From positions 620,001 to 684,000 of the forward strand of contig CBDCLO010000002.1 in assembly GCA_965218725.1 (NCBI GenBank): a DNA stretch of 64,000 nucleotides, written 5' to 3'. Below are positions 46,046-53,896 of the stretch, piece after piece. The DNA comes from WTHC01 sp965218725. GTDB lineage: Archaea; Thermoproteota; Nitrososphaeria; Nitrososphaerales; Nitrosopumilaceae. The notes beneath the pieces were generated by a model, which ran no database searches, was not told where the DNA came from, and worked only from the letters and a program-made list of their open reading frames with translations. A program made the position numbers and the translations under genes. Every line of letters starts with the position of its first letter. Within the stretch, counting starts at the first letter, position 1.

Positions 46046-46369
46046 CTAAATACCAATATTCTCTGCCTTAGTTAATTCTAAGTATACTTTATCACCAACA
46101 GACAGATCAAGTTCTTTATATTCATGCATATCAAGCTTCATTGACGTAACAGCTCCAGGTGCTCCTGATGAACCTCCTGACAACATTTTGTTAAGTCCTT
46201 TCATCATATCATCCATATTAGAAAAACCCACCATATTAGTTCCAAACGGTGATGAAAGTGGTTGTTGGTTGTTTTCTTTAAAATCTTTACTAGATGACAA
46301 AAATAATACCACGTAAGGAGAACCATCAGGTGATGCATCTATACGCATCACAACATACTCTTTTTTCAT
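46046..46369 (-). CDS. Conserved small protein of unknown function
   Basis: 107 residues. An N-terminal strand pair (EYVVMRIDASPDGSPYVVLFL), a flexible glycine/methionine-rich centre (MMKGLNKMLSGGSSGAPG) and a C-terminal beta segment (LDLSVGDKVYLELTKAE). No catalytic motif or membrane segment. The DLSVGDKVYLEL ending resembles an OB/beta-barrel edge. I do not recognise the family. Confidence 0.55.
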   Translation of the reverse strand: MKKEYVVMRIDASPDGSPYVVLFLSSSKDFKENNQQPLSSPFGTNMVGFSNMDDMMKGLNKMLSGGSSGAPGAVTSMKLDMHEYKELDLSVGDKVYLELTKAENIGI

Positions 46370-46503
46370 AAGTTGTGTGTAATTTATGGTTATTTTATTG
46401 TTCTTATAATATACAAAGCTGTATAAAATAACGTGGATTTTATAATTTAGTTTTTATATAAAAATATATTAAATTATTTTATTGAATAAAACAAAAAAAG
46501 AAA

Positions 46504-46995
46504 ATGGACTGTGATGAAAAAATTAAAACCCATATTATCTCTGTATGGATGGAAAATAGGAGATGGATCACATTGGGAGGAACTGAAGGAATGTTGTTCT
46601 TAACTGATAGACACATGATGTTTGTTCATAAAACTAAAGCAAAAATAAAGTGGTGGCGAGCAGTAGCTGATAGACAAATTACTCATATCTTAAAAACAAA
46701 GAATATAATGACTAAAAATGATGGATACAAAGAAACTGACTTAATAAATGATTTGAAAGATGAACGAAATTTAGAACTGCAGCTTAGTGACATTATTGAT
46801 ATAAATCATGAAGAAAAAATATGGGGAAGTGTATTAAATCTGGTGTTTATTAGTAAAAAAAACAAAAAAACTAAATGTAGATTTTCAATAGCTAGTGATT
46901 GGGTCAAATACCCATTAAAAGATCCTATAAAATATATGAAAGTTGATTGGGAACCATTTGTAGAATATATAAAAACTAAAATAGAAATAAAATGA
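46504..46995 (+). CDS. PH/GRAM-like domain protein, function unknown
   Basis: 163 residues. The opening HIISVWMENRRWITLGGTEG followed by MLFLTDRHMMFVHK resembles bacterial PH-like/GRAM domains (strand, turn, LTDRHMMF). The middle helix is charged, and LNLVFISKKN plus WVKYPLKDPIKYM close the fold. The end overlaps the cbiE start by 4 nt (ATGA), so it is translated with cbiE, though no B12 role is evident. Confidence 0.6.
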   Translation: MDCDEKIKTHIISVWMENRRWITLGGTEGMLFLTDRHMMFVHKTKAKIKWWRAVADRQITHILKTKNIMTKNDGYKETDLINDLKDERNLELQLSDIIDINHEEKIWGSVLNLVFISKKNKKTKCRFSIASDWVKYPLKDPIKYMKVDWEPFVEYIKTKIEIK

Positions 46996-47696
46996 ATTGT
47001 GTTTCTGTTATAGGTGTAGGTCCAGGCTCAGATAGATATATCACAAGTATCACAAAAAATATAATTTTAGAATCAGATATAGTAGTTGGATATAAATTTA
47101 CATTAGAGACTATAAAAAACCTAATAAAAAATAAGATAGTGTATGAAGTGACAATAAGAAATCAGGAAGAAATTTATAATAAGATAAAGAAAACAATAAA
47201 AAACAAAAAAATTGTAATTCCTTTTACAGGAGATGTAAATTTTTCAGAGTCAGAGATAGTAGACAGGCTAATAGAGATATTTGGTGATGTAAATATACTT
47301 CCTGGTATAAGCTCTGTTCAAGTAGCTGCATCAAAATCTAAAGTGCCAATTGATAAGGCAAAAGTGATTACTTTCCATGTTTCAACATCTATAGAATATA
47401 AAAAAATAGAACTACAAAAAGCACTATTAGATGGATTTAGTGTGATAATACTTCCAAGACCGTGGCCAACAAAACAAAAAAATCAATTCATGCAGTCTGA
47501 TATTGCATATTATCTTAAAAAAAGTGGTTTTGATACAACAAAATTAAAAGTGTTTGTTTATGAATTGTTAACCACTTGTAAAGAGAAAACATTTGTTGGA
47601 ACAGTGAAAGATCTGGAAGATAGGACTTTTTCTGATTTATCTATAATTGTGATAGACCAAACAAAACTAGAATCATATAGCAGTATAAATAGGTGA
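46992..47696 (+). CDS. cbiE: Cobalt-precorrin-7 C5-methyltransferase
   Basis: SAM-dependent tetrapyrrole methylase. VIGVGPGSDRYIT at the start, IPFTGDVNFSESEIVDRL, and ILPGISSVQVAASK match CbiE. 234 residues, without a fused CbiT domain. It is about 16 kb from the main cbi run but belongs to the same pathway. Coupled with the PH-like gene by an ATGA overlap. Confidence 0.88.
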   Translation: MNCVSVIGVGPGSDRYITSITKNIILESDIVVGYKFTLETIKNLIKNKIVYEVTIRNQEEIYNKIKKTIKNKKIVIPFTGDVNFSESEIVDRLIEIFGDVNILPGISSVQVAASKSKVPIDKAKVITFHVSTSIEYKKIELQKALLDGFSVIILPRPWPTKQKNQFMQSDIAYYLKKSGFDTTKLKVFVYELLTTCKEKTFVGTVKDLEDRTFSDLSIIVIDQTKLESYSSINR

Positions 47697-47760
47697 CATC
47701 ATGTATGGTTGATGTTTTTGTTTTCTAGTTTGTTTGTGTACTAATCAGGTATTAATAGAT

Positions 47761-48312
47761 TCATATGGATCCATTTTCTAACAATGTTAACATATATGCC
47801 TCTAGTATTCCTCCAGACAATAGTAATAGTATAACCACAAAAACTTCTATTAATGAGGTTTTAATGTCGGATATCAATAATATGTTTTTAATAATTTTAT
47901 ATGACAGGATAAAACTTCTTGACATTGCAATGGAATATGCAGTTAGTTCTAATATCCCAAACGGTGTAAAATATAGTAAACCAAGCGGATGTATGTGAGC
48001 TAGCGTAGGTTTAATAGATTCCAATGCAGCAAATGCATATCCAGTTGACCATGATGAAAATAAACCCCAGATAATACCTATACCTGGTATAAACATTGGT
48101 AAAGCTATAGTTGTATTATGCAAGAATATGCCTATATGGTCAATTTCTTTAATTATTTTATTAAATTCATTAAGGAGCTCTTTTGCATCATCTTTATGTA
48201 CTTTGTTTTCAGTACCTAGATAATATGAAATAGTAAATACCACAAGAAACGCAAAAAAAAACAAGACTCGTTTAAATGATGACATTTTTACTATATCTAA
48301 TAGTACTTTCAC
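47761..48312 (-). CDS. SpoIIM-family (stage II sporulation M-like) membrane protein
   Basis: 183 residues with about four to five hydrophobic helices. The conserved family features are the HNTTIALPMFIPGIGIIWGLFSSW region and HIHPLGLLYFTPFGILELTAYSIA. Archaeal members have no known role; sporulation is not implied. Divergent from the DP1 gene, 22 nt apart. Confidence 0.85.
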   Translation of the reverse strand: MKVLLDIVKMSSFKRVLFFFAFLVVFTISYYLGTENKVHKDDAKELLNEFNKIIKEIDHIGIFLHNTTIALPMFIPGIGIIWGLFSSWSTGYAFAALESIKPTLAHIHPLGLLYFTPFGILELTAYSIAMSRSFILSYKIIKNILLISDIKTSLIEVFVVILLLLSGGILEAYMLTLLENGSI

Positions 48313-48334
48313 TGAAGTATAATATATTTATTCA

Positions 48335-49762
48335 ATGGTTGTGCTAAATGATATGAATAAAAACTTTGTATATATTTTAAATTATGCATTAAAAAATGGT
48401 TTTCAGGTTAATCCAGACATAGTAAATGTGTTAGACATGTTGGATATAAATACAATAAAGAATACCATAAAAAAAATAATTGCAGAAAAGACTAGTAGAA
48501 GTGAGTTTATAATAGGAAAAAAAGATTTTAAAAAATATTTAAATAGTAATGAGGAGCTTATGTGCAGGTATGAGATTTTGTTTGATCCTACAAAGCATGG
48601 TACTTCTGGTGAGGGTATAAACGGATATTATTCATTATTCAAAAATCGATTTATAAAATTAAAAAAAATAGCTAAAGAGAGACCCGAACTAAAACAAATT
48701 AAAACATCTCTAACAAGCATAAAAAATACCCATATCGTATATGTATATGGTCTACTACTAGAACGCAAAATAGAAAAAAAGTTTACGAGATTAATCATGG
48801 ATGATATTAATAGTTTAAGAGAAGTACTTGTTTTTAGTGAGAACATAAAAAATATTGCAGACAAACTTTTTTTAGATCAATTCATTATTGTAAAAATCAA
48901 AACAAGTAATTGTGGTAATGATGTATGTAAAGATATAATAGTTCCAGATATACCAAAACACAAACATAATAAATCAGAAACTGAAACATGTGCAGTCTTT
49001 TTATCAGATTTACATATAGGTAGTAAATATTTTATGGAGAAAGAATTAAGTAGTTTCATAGATTGGCTAACCAGCGACGATCATATTGCAAAAAAAATTC
49101 GTTTTATTATAATTGCAGGGGATCTAATAGATGGTGTAGGTGTATATCCAAATCAGGAAACTGAGCTAGAACTCAAAAGTATAGACAAGCAAATAAAAAA
49201 AGCTGTTGATGTTTTGGTGACAATACCAAAACACATAAAGATTTTTATAATTCCAGGCAATCACGATCCAGGAAGAAAAGCACTACCACAACCAGCAATA
49301 TCAGAAAAATTCAAGTTGTTGTGGAATAATGAAAACATTATTTTAATTGGAAATCCTTGTCTAATTGCTTTTAATGGGGTAAAAATATTAGTTTATCATG
49401 GACAAAGTATAGATGACATAGTAAGTTGTACTTCTGGACTAAATTATAAAAAACCAACTGATGCTATGAAAATGATATTGCGTACAAGACATATGTGCCC
49501 AACATATGGAAGCAAAACTCAGTTAGCACCAGAACTTGATGACATGTTAGTGGTTGACGAGATACCTGATATTTTCCATACTGGACATATTCACATTACT
49601 GATTTTAACAGCTATCGCGGAATATTATTAATAAATTCCGGCACATGGCAAAAACAGACCCCGTTTCAAGCAGCTATAGGAGTTGTTCCAACACCAGGAA
49701 TTGCCGTAATTGTAAACCTAAAAACATTTAAAGTATACTTAAATAGTTTTATAAAATCATAG
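48335..49762 (+). CDS. polB: DNA polymerase D small subunit (DP1)
   Basis: Proofreading subunit of PolD. The C-terminal calcineurin-like phosphoesterase domain shows all metal motifs: FLSDLHIGS, IIAGDLIDGVG, IIPGNHDPGRKA, LVYHGQS and FHTGHIHITD, so 3'-5' exonuclease activity is likely. An OB-fold precedes it. 475 residues. The 3' end overlaps the convergent orc1/cdc6 gene by 6 nt. A fragment-like DP2 gene is 4 kb downstream. Confidence 0.95.
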   Translation: MVVLNDMNKNFVYILNYALKNGFQVNPDIVNVLDMLDINTIKNTIKKIIAEKTSRSEFIIGKKDFKKYLNSNEELMCRYEILFDPTKHGTSGEGINGYYSLFKNRFIKLKKIAKERPELKQIKTSLTSIKNTHIVYVYGLLLERKIEKKFTRLIMDDINSLREVLVFSENIKNIADKLFLDQFIIVKIKTSNCGNDVCKDIIVPDIPKHKHNKSETETCAVFLSDLHIGSKYFMEKELSSFIDWLTSDDHIAKKIRFIIIAGDLIDGVGVYPNQETELELKSIDKQIKKAVDVLVTIPKHIKIFIIPGNHDPGRKALPQPAISEKFKLLWNNENIILIGNPCLIAFNGVKILVYHGQSIDDIVSCTSGLNYKKPTDAMKMILRTRHMCPTYGSKTQLAPELDDMLVVDEIPDIFHTGHIHITDFNSYRGILLINSGTWQKQTPFQAAIGVVPTPGIAVIVNLKTFKVYLNSFIKS

Positions 49763-50989
49763 AATATCAGAAAATGTTATATCATTAATAAACGTATTTT
49801 TAATAAGATGTGGTGAGACTAATAAATTATATTTTTTTGTTCTTCCATGAGTACCTTGACTTATTATTCTTCCTGATATTATGCCTGATAGCTCCAATTC
49901 ATTAAGTATCTGTGTTATTCTTCTTTGTGTTAGTTCTTTCTGGCTAATCCGTCTACAATTATCTTTGTAAATTAAATAAATTTCGCCAGTAGAAAATTTC
50001 ATGTATTTCAGCATAGAAATAATTAGGAGTTTTTCATGTAATGAGTATGATCTAAGTGCTGTGATTTCTTTATCTTCTTCCATTTTTTTGTAGGCTGATT
50101 TTACATGCTCCTTCTTTACTAAATCAGATTGTTCTCTTTCAGCTATTTCACCAGCTATGCGTAAAAGATCTATAGCACGTCTTGCGTCACCGTGTTCTCT
50201 TCCTGCAAGAGCTGAGCAGAGATTTAGTGCTGATTCGTCTACACTGTTTGATACAAATGCATGTTTAATTCTATCTTGAAGTATTTCTTTTATTTGATAT
50301 ACGTTATAGTTAGGGAAGATTATTTCTTCTTCACTCAAACTACTAATCACCCTAGGATCTAGTCTTTCTTTGAAAGTAAGATCATTAGAAATTCCAATAA
50401 GTGTAAGTGATCCATTATTAATTCTTTCATTAGCTCTGGTCAATTGATATAAAACATCTTTTCCTGTTTTAGATACAAGATCTGCTAAATTATCTATTTC
50501 ATCAATAACAAAAACTGTGTTAAATTTATTATCAGTAATTGTTTTAATAATACGATTAAAAACCATACTGATAGATAACCCGGTTTTGGGTAACCAATCA
50601 TCATTATGTTTTGTTGGTTTGGTAGATTTTAATCCTAACTGGATGCCACAACTAACTAATAAACCATATAACGTCATTTCGTCTTTAGAGTTTGTGTAAA
50701 CAAGTTTCACAGGAAACTTGTTTTCTTTCTCATTATCATCTTTTATTAGTCCTAGTATTTTTTTAACAACTAGGGTTTTTCCTGTACCAGGTTTCCCATA
50801 AATTAAAAGATTAGATGATCTAGATTGTTTTAATATTGGTGATAAAGCTTGTAAAACTTTTTCTTGCTCATCTTTTCTATGTAAGATTACATTTGGTAGA
50901 TATGAGAAATGTAAAACGCTTCTATTTTTTAAAATTGATGTGCCACTTTTTATAGTATTTAATAATTTCTTAAGTGATTCATCAGACAT
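49757..50989 (-). CDS. cdc6: Replication initiator Orc1/Cdc6
   Basis: AAA+ initiator that binds origin recognition boxes and loads MCM. Walker A YGKPGTGKTLV (near 65), Walker B FVIDEIDNL, sensor 1 LIGISNDLTF, the AGREHGDARRAIDLLR sensor 2 region, and a C-terminal winged helix (SLHEKLLIISMLKYM onward). 410 residues from the ATG at 50989; a GTG at 50995 is the alternative. Its upstream gap holds the likely origin. Confidence 0.96.
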   Translation of the reverse strand: MSDESLKKLLNTIKSGTSILKNRSVLHFSYLPNVILHRKDEQEKVLQALSPILKQSRSSNLLIYGKPGTGKTLVVKKILGLIKDDNEKENKFPVKLVYTNSKDEMTLYGLLVSCGIQLGLKSTKPTKHNDDWLPKTGLSISMVFNRIIKTITDNKFNTVFVIDEIDNLADLVSKTGKDVLYQLTRANERINNGSLTLIGISNDLTFKERLDPRVISSLSEEEIIFPNYNVYQIKEILQDRIKHAFVSNSVDESALNLCSALAGREHGDARRAIDLLRIAGEIAEREQSDLVKKEHVKSAYKKMEEDKEITALRSYSLHEKLLIISMLKYMKFSTGEIYLIYKDNCRRISQKELTQRRITQILNELELSGIISGRIISQGTHGRTKKYNLLVSPHLIKNTFINDITFSDIL

Positions 50990-51101
50990 ACACACCTTGA
51001 TTTCATTATTGATTTAATAAATAATGAATCAATATGTTTAATGAATTTTATTAAAAATAATATTTAATATAGAACCAAATGAAATTATGGTGTGTGTATA
51101 A

Positions 51102-51114
51102 TTAACAGTGTTAA
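51102..51114. repeat. Palindrome TTAACAGTGTTAA, copy 1
   Basis: TTAACA and TGTTAA arms around one central G form a perfect dyad. It lies 32 bp from the ORB-like element. It could be an operator or an origin element. Confidence 0.7.
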
Positions 51115-51146
51115 TATCTGTTAATTTACTCATTTTTAAGAACTAG

Positions 51147-51169
51147 AACCCCAGTATTTCCACTCCAGA
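51147..51169 (-). promoter_or_regulatory. Origin recognition box (ORB)-like element
   Basis: On the minus strand it reads TCTGGAGTGGAAA, then TACTGGGGTT. It matches the archaeal mini-ORB core AGTGGAAA and, four bases on, the G-string (GGGG) that follows the core in full ORBs. It is the only such match I saw in the gap. Expected binder: the Orc1/Cdc6 product encoded next door. Confidence 0.7.
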
Positions 51170-51184
51170 TATGAAAAAATCACG

Positions 51185-51197
51185 TTAACAGTGTTAA
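51185..51197. repeat. Palindrome TTAACAGTGTTAA, copy 2
   Basis: Identical 13-bp copy, 83 bp after the first and 15 bp beyond the ORB-like element, so the two copies bracket the box. Confidence 0.7.
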
Positions 51198-51323
51198 AAT
51201 TATAGATATTGTTCTTTTAGAGACTAATCCATATATTTCTAGTTTGGATTTTTACTATAATTATTTTATTGTTAAAATATTTGTTAATTTCAAATTAATT
51301 CATACTCAATATTAACAAACAAT

Positions 51324-51335
51324 TTTGTTAACAAA
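51324..51335. repeat. Perfect palindrome TTTGTTAACAAA
   Basis: 12-bp perfect inverted repeat sharing the GTTAAC core with the two 13-bp palindromes; 47 bp before the start of the next gene, so also a possible operator for it. Confidence 0.65.
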
Positions 51336-51382
51336 TATGATTTTTATTACTGAAGTGTTAAAATAACTTTTTAGATATTATT

Positions 51383-51772
51383 ATGGTTAAAAAAAGAATT
51401 AAAATAGATTTGAAAGATAATGATGGAGTTAAATATAATTTCAATCTTGAAGGTGATATCGATAAAAATAAAATTATTAGGATATTTGAATTAATGGATT
51501 TATTAAATATAAAAGAAACACATGAAAAAATACACAATAGAAATTCTATTGGTTCTATGATCTGGAATATTATTAACAAATATTTTTTTTCTGCTAGATT
51601 TACTTCCACCATGGTCCTAGAAAAGTTTGAAGATGAATACAATAAACCAATTAAGCTTAGTATTGTATCAACTTATCTAGCACGATTTTTTTTAAAAGAT
51701 AAAATTTTACGCTCAAAATCTGGTAGAGAGTGGACCTATGAAATTAGAAAATTAGTTGCTTTTAATTCCTAA
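51383..51772 (+). CDS. Small winged-helix-like protein beside the origin
   Basis: 129 residues, unrecognised. The N-terminal third is beta-like and charged (KKRIKIDLKDNDGVKYNFNL). The C-terminal half looks like a winged helix: FTSTMVLEKFEDEYNKPIK, then LSIVSTYLARFFLKDKIL as recognition helix, and a wing SKSGREWTYEI. DNA binding is inference. GTTAAC palindromes lie in its upstream region. Its 3' end overlaps the convergent next gene by 21 nt. Confidence 0.6.
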   Translation: MVKKRIKIDLKDNDGVKYNFNLEGDIDKNKIIRIFELMDLLNIKETHEKIHNRNSIGSMIWNIINKYFFSARFTSTMVLEKFEDEYNKPIKLSIVSTYLARFFLKDKILRSKSGREWTYEIRKLVAFNS

Positions 51773-52279
51773 CTTTTGTTTTCCTTCTTCTGTAATTATA
51801 TAACTATACGGTTTACTATTAGTATTTCTTTCTACACACTCTTCATCATGTAATTTCTTCATTAGCCTTGCTACATGTTCCCTAGATTTTTTTAAATTAT
51901 TTTGTATATCACGTGATGTTAGTGATTTATCACGTAATAAATTCAAAATTTTTAGCTTTACATATTTATTTGCATGACCATCACTAGTAACGTCAAATTG
52001 TTTATTGTGATTTGAACTATGAACTCTCTCATCACGTTTTATATACAAAACTTTTTTTTGTTCATTTTCAATTCCTATTTCCTCTAGTTTGATTTTAATA
52101 TCAATTAAGTAGTCTTCGTAGTATCTTAGTCTGTTTTTTACTTCTAATCGTCTCTCACTATCTTTTTTTGCTAATATTATATTTACTGATACTGAAATTG
52201 AAATGCTAACTATTAATGTCAATAAAACAGTACTTGTTATTATTTGATTAAATTCAATTATCACAGTGATTAATATCAC
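51752..52279 (-). CDS. Membrane-anchored winged-helix regulator-like protein
   Basis: 175 residues. An N-terminal transmembrane helix (IITSTVLLTLIVSISISVSV), a coiled-coil-like charged segment (RLEVKNRLRYYEDYLIDIKIKLEEIG, in part), and a C-terminal winged helix: KYVKLKILNLLRDKSLTSRD, then NLKKSREHVARLMKKLHDEE and a PYSYIITEEGKQKL wing. A membrane-tethered DNA-binding protein next to the likely origin. Family not identified. Confidence 0.65.
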   Translation of the reverse strand: MILITVIIEFNQIITSTVLLTLIVSISISVSVNIILAKKDSERRLEVKNRLRYYEDYLIDIKIKLEEIGIENEQKKVLYIKRDERVHSSNHNKQFDVTSDGHANKYVKLKILNLLRDKSLTSRDIQNNLKKSREHVARLMKKLHDEECVERNTNSKPYSYIITEEGKQKLGIKSN

Positions 52280-52333
52280 ACTAAACTATAAATATGATAT
52301 GATTATTTTTAGTTTAGTATAATTAAGCCTAAT

Positions 52334-52702
52334 TTATATCGTATTGATCTTGTTTATTAAATTATTTATCACAAACGTGATTTTATTTTTATTATTTATA
52401 TTACTGCTAAATCTTATTATTGATATTTGCTTGCTTATTTGGTTTATTGTCTCCATACTATTACTATTTATCAATTCAAATGTATGTAATAGAATCAAAG
52501 TGTAAAACATTCTGGTTATTTTTATTCTGATCTGTTTTACTTGTCTGTAATATGCTCCTTTTGTTATAAGAAACTTTTTTCTTTTAATTTTTCTTTTATT
52601 TAAAATAATTTCAAATTGTTTGTATGTTAAATGAGATTCTTTTATAATTTCGTCTATTATATTGTTAAAATTATTTTTGTTGTTATAAACCAAGATATAC
52701 AT
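52334..52702 (-). CDS. Helix-turn-helix-like protein of unknown function
   Basis: 122 residues, very basic. LTYKQFEIILNKRKIKRKKF followed by ITKGAYYRQVKQIRIKI suggests a helix-turn-helix, then a hydrophobic helix (MFYTLILLHTFELI). The C-terminal part is Asn/Ile-rich and poorly ordered. I believe similar proteins with a GAYYR motif are common in Thaumarchaeota, but I cannot name the family. 55 nt upstream of the preceding regulator-like gene on the same strand. Confidence 0.55.
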   Translation of the reverse strand: MYILVYNNKNNFNNIIDEIIKESHLTYKQFEIILNKRKIKRKKFLITKGAYYRQVKQIRIKITRMFYTLILLHTFELINSNSMETINQISKQISIIRFSSNINNKNKITFVINNLINKINTI

Positions 52703-52754
52703 ATGTGTATAGCTATAATAAATAACTTTTTATTGTTTTAAGCTGAGTTGGTTT

Positions 52755-53504
52755 GTGACTAATGTAGAATATGAGCTAAAAAGGGAACTAAAGGAAAAAA
52801 AAACATTGGTTTTTGTGCTTATTGACTCTGAAGCCTCTGACACAAATTCAGCGCTGATGCTTGCTAAAGATGTAGAAAACGTTGGAGCATCTGCAATTCT
52901 AATAGGTGGCTCATCAGCTACAGATCAATTAGAAACCACAAACTTGATAAAAGAACTTAAAAAAATAATTACGATACCAGTAATATTGTTTCCAGGGAAT
53001 GTAACTGGTGTTGTGCACAATGCTGATGCAATTTTGTTTACCACTCTCCTAAATTCTGAAAACTCTTATTTTATTACTAAAGCTCAGGCAATATCTGCTC
53101 CATTAGTGCTAAAGTTTGGACTTGAAGCTCTCCCTACTGGTTATATTGTAATTGGGACAGGAACATCAGTTGAATTTATAGGATCAGCAAGAGGCATACC
53201 ATTTGAAAAATTTAAACTTGCTGTAGCTTATTCTTTGGCGGCAAGGTTTTTTGGGATGAGGTTTGTTTATCTTGATGCCGGGTCTGGTTCACATCTTAAT
53301 ATAGAGCCCAAAATGGTAAACGAGGTAAGAAAAATATTTCATGGTTTTTTAATTGTTGGTGGTGGAATAAAAGATCCTAAAACTGCAAAAAACCTTTCTG
53401 ATGCTGGTGCTGACATACTGGTGATAAGCACACTGCTAGAAGATAACAATAACATTGACAGACTATCTGAGATAATAAGATTGCTACAAACAAAAACTCA
53501 TTAG
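52755..53504 (+). CDS. Geranylgeranylglyceryl phosphate synthase
   Basis: First committed step of archaeal ether lipid synthesis, joining geranylgeranyl-PP to glycerol-1-phosphate. TIM barrel with FVLIDSEASDT, ASAILIGGSSATDQ, IPVILFPGNVTGV, RFVYLDAGSGS and LIVGGGIKDPKTA (phosphate site). 249 residues. The start is the GTG at 52755. Only 4 nt separate it from the DP2-like gene that follows, so the two are co-transcribed. Confidence 0.95.
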   Translation: MTNVEYELKRELKEKKTLVFVLIDSEASDTNSALMLAKDVENVGASAILIGGSSATDQLETTNLIKELKKIITIPVILFPGNVTGVVHNADAILFTTLLNSENSYFITKAQAISAPLVLKFGLEALPTGYIVIGTGTSVEFIGSARGIPFEKFKLAVAYSLAARFFGMRFVYLDAGSGSHLNIEPKMVNEVRKIFHGFLIVGGGIKDPKTAKNLSDAGADILVISTLLEDNNNIDRLSEIIRLLQTKTH

Positions 53505-53508
53505 TAGT

Positions 53509-53892
53509 ATGATAAAAAAAAAAACATTTACATCCAAACTTATAGATTCGATTGATACAAATGAAGTAGTATCAGATCTGATTACCACACACATAATACC
53601 AGACATAGTTGGAAATTTGATGTCATATACTACACAGATTTTTATGTGTGTGTTGTGTGGAAAAAAGTATAGGCGTCCTCCACTTTTTCAGCATTGCATA
53701 TGTGGACATAATATAACCCAAACAGTGACTAGAACATCAATAGAAAAACCCCTTCAATTAGCTGTACGACTAATAAAAAAATATTCTGTAGATGACTACA
53801 TAAAAGATAGAATTATTACGCTGTGTGATGAAATGGAATTGGTTTTTGGAAAAGAAAATAATACACAACCATTAATCTCTGATTATATGTAG
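53509..53892 (+). CDS. Stand-alone C-terminal zinc/PIP domain of PolD large subunit (DP2)
   Basis: The 127-residue protein matches the C-terminal end of DP2: IDTNEVVSDLITTHIIPDIVGNL, here in part, then the zinc region CVLCGKKYRRPPLFQHCICG, and VDDYIKDRIITLCDEME. It ends QPLISDYM, which fits a PCNA-interacting (PIP) box (Q-x-x-I-x-x-Y-M). DP2 is normally over 1,000 residues; this gene has its own ATG and starts exactly where the domain does. The second zinc pair is CxC, not CxxC. Either DP2 is split in this organism or this is a duplicated domain. Upstream is GGGP synthase, not DP2. Confidence 0.82.
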   Translation: MIKKKTFTSKLIDSIDTNEVVSDLITTHIIPDIVGNLMSYTTQIFMCVLCGKKYRRPPLFQHCICGHNITQTVTRTSIEKPLQLAVRLIKKYSVDDYIKDRIITLCDEMELVFGKENNTQPLISDYM

Positions 53893-53896
53893 AGAT

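Larger units (their letters stand above)
50996..51382. other. Candidate chromosomal origin of replication (oriC)
   Basis: A 387-bp gap directly upstream of orc1/cdc6, with no credible gene. It holds one good origin-recognition-box-like sequence (51147-51169), two copies of TTAACAGTGTTAA on either side of it, a perfect palindrome TTTGTTAACAAA, and long AT-only stretches (51200-51300) that could unwind. Archaeal origins commonly lie next to cdc6, and here PolD small subunit is also adjacent. Call rests on motif and context; replication itself is not shown. Confidence 0.72.

Noticed and set aside
52146..52279. Possible toxin-antitoxin or defence island around 51.4-52.7 kb
   Set aside because: The small genes look like DNA-binding proteins, but no nuclease, toxin fold or mobile gene is present.
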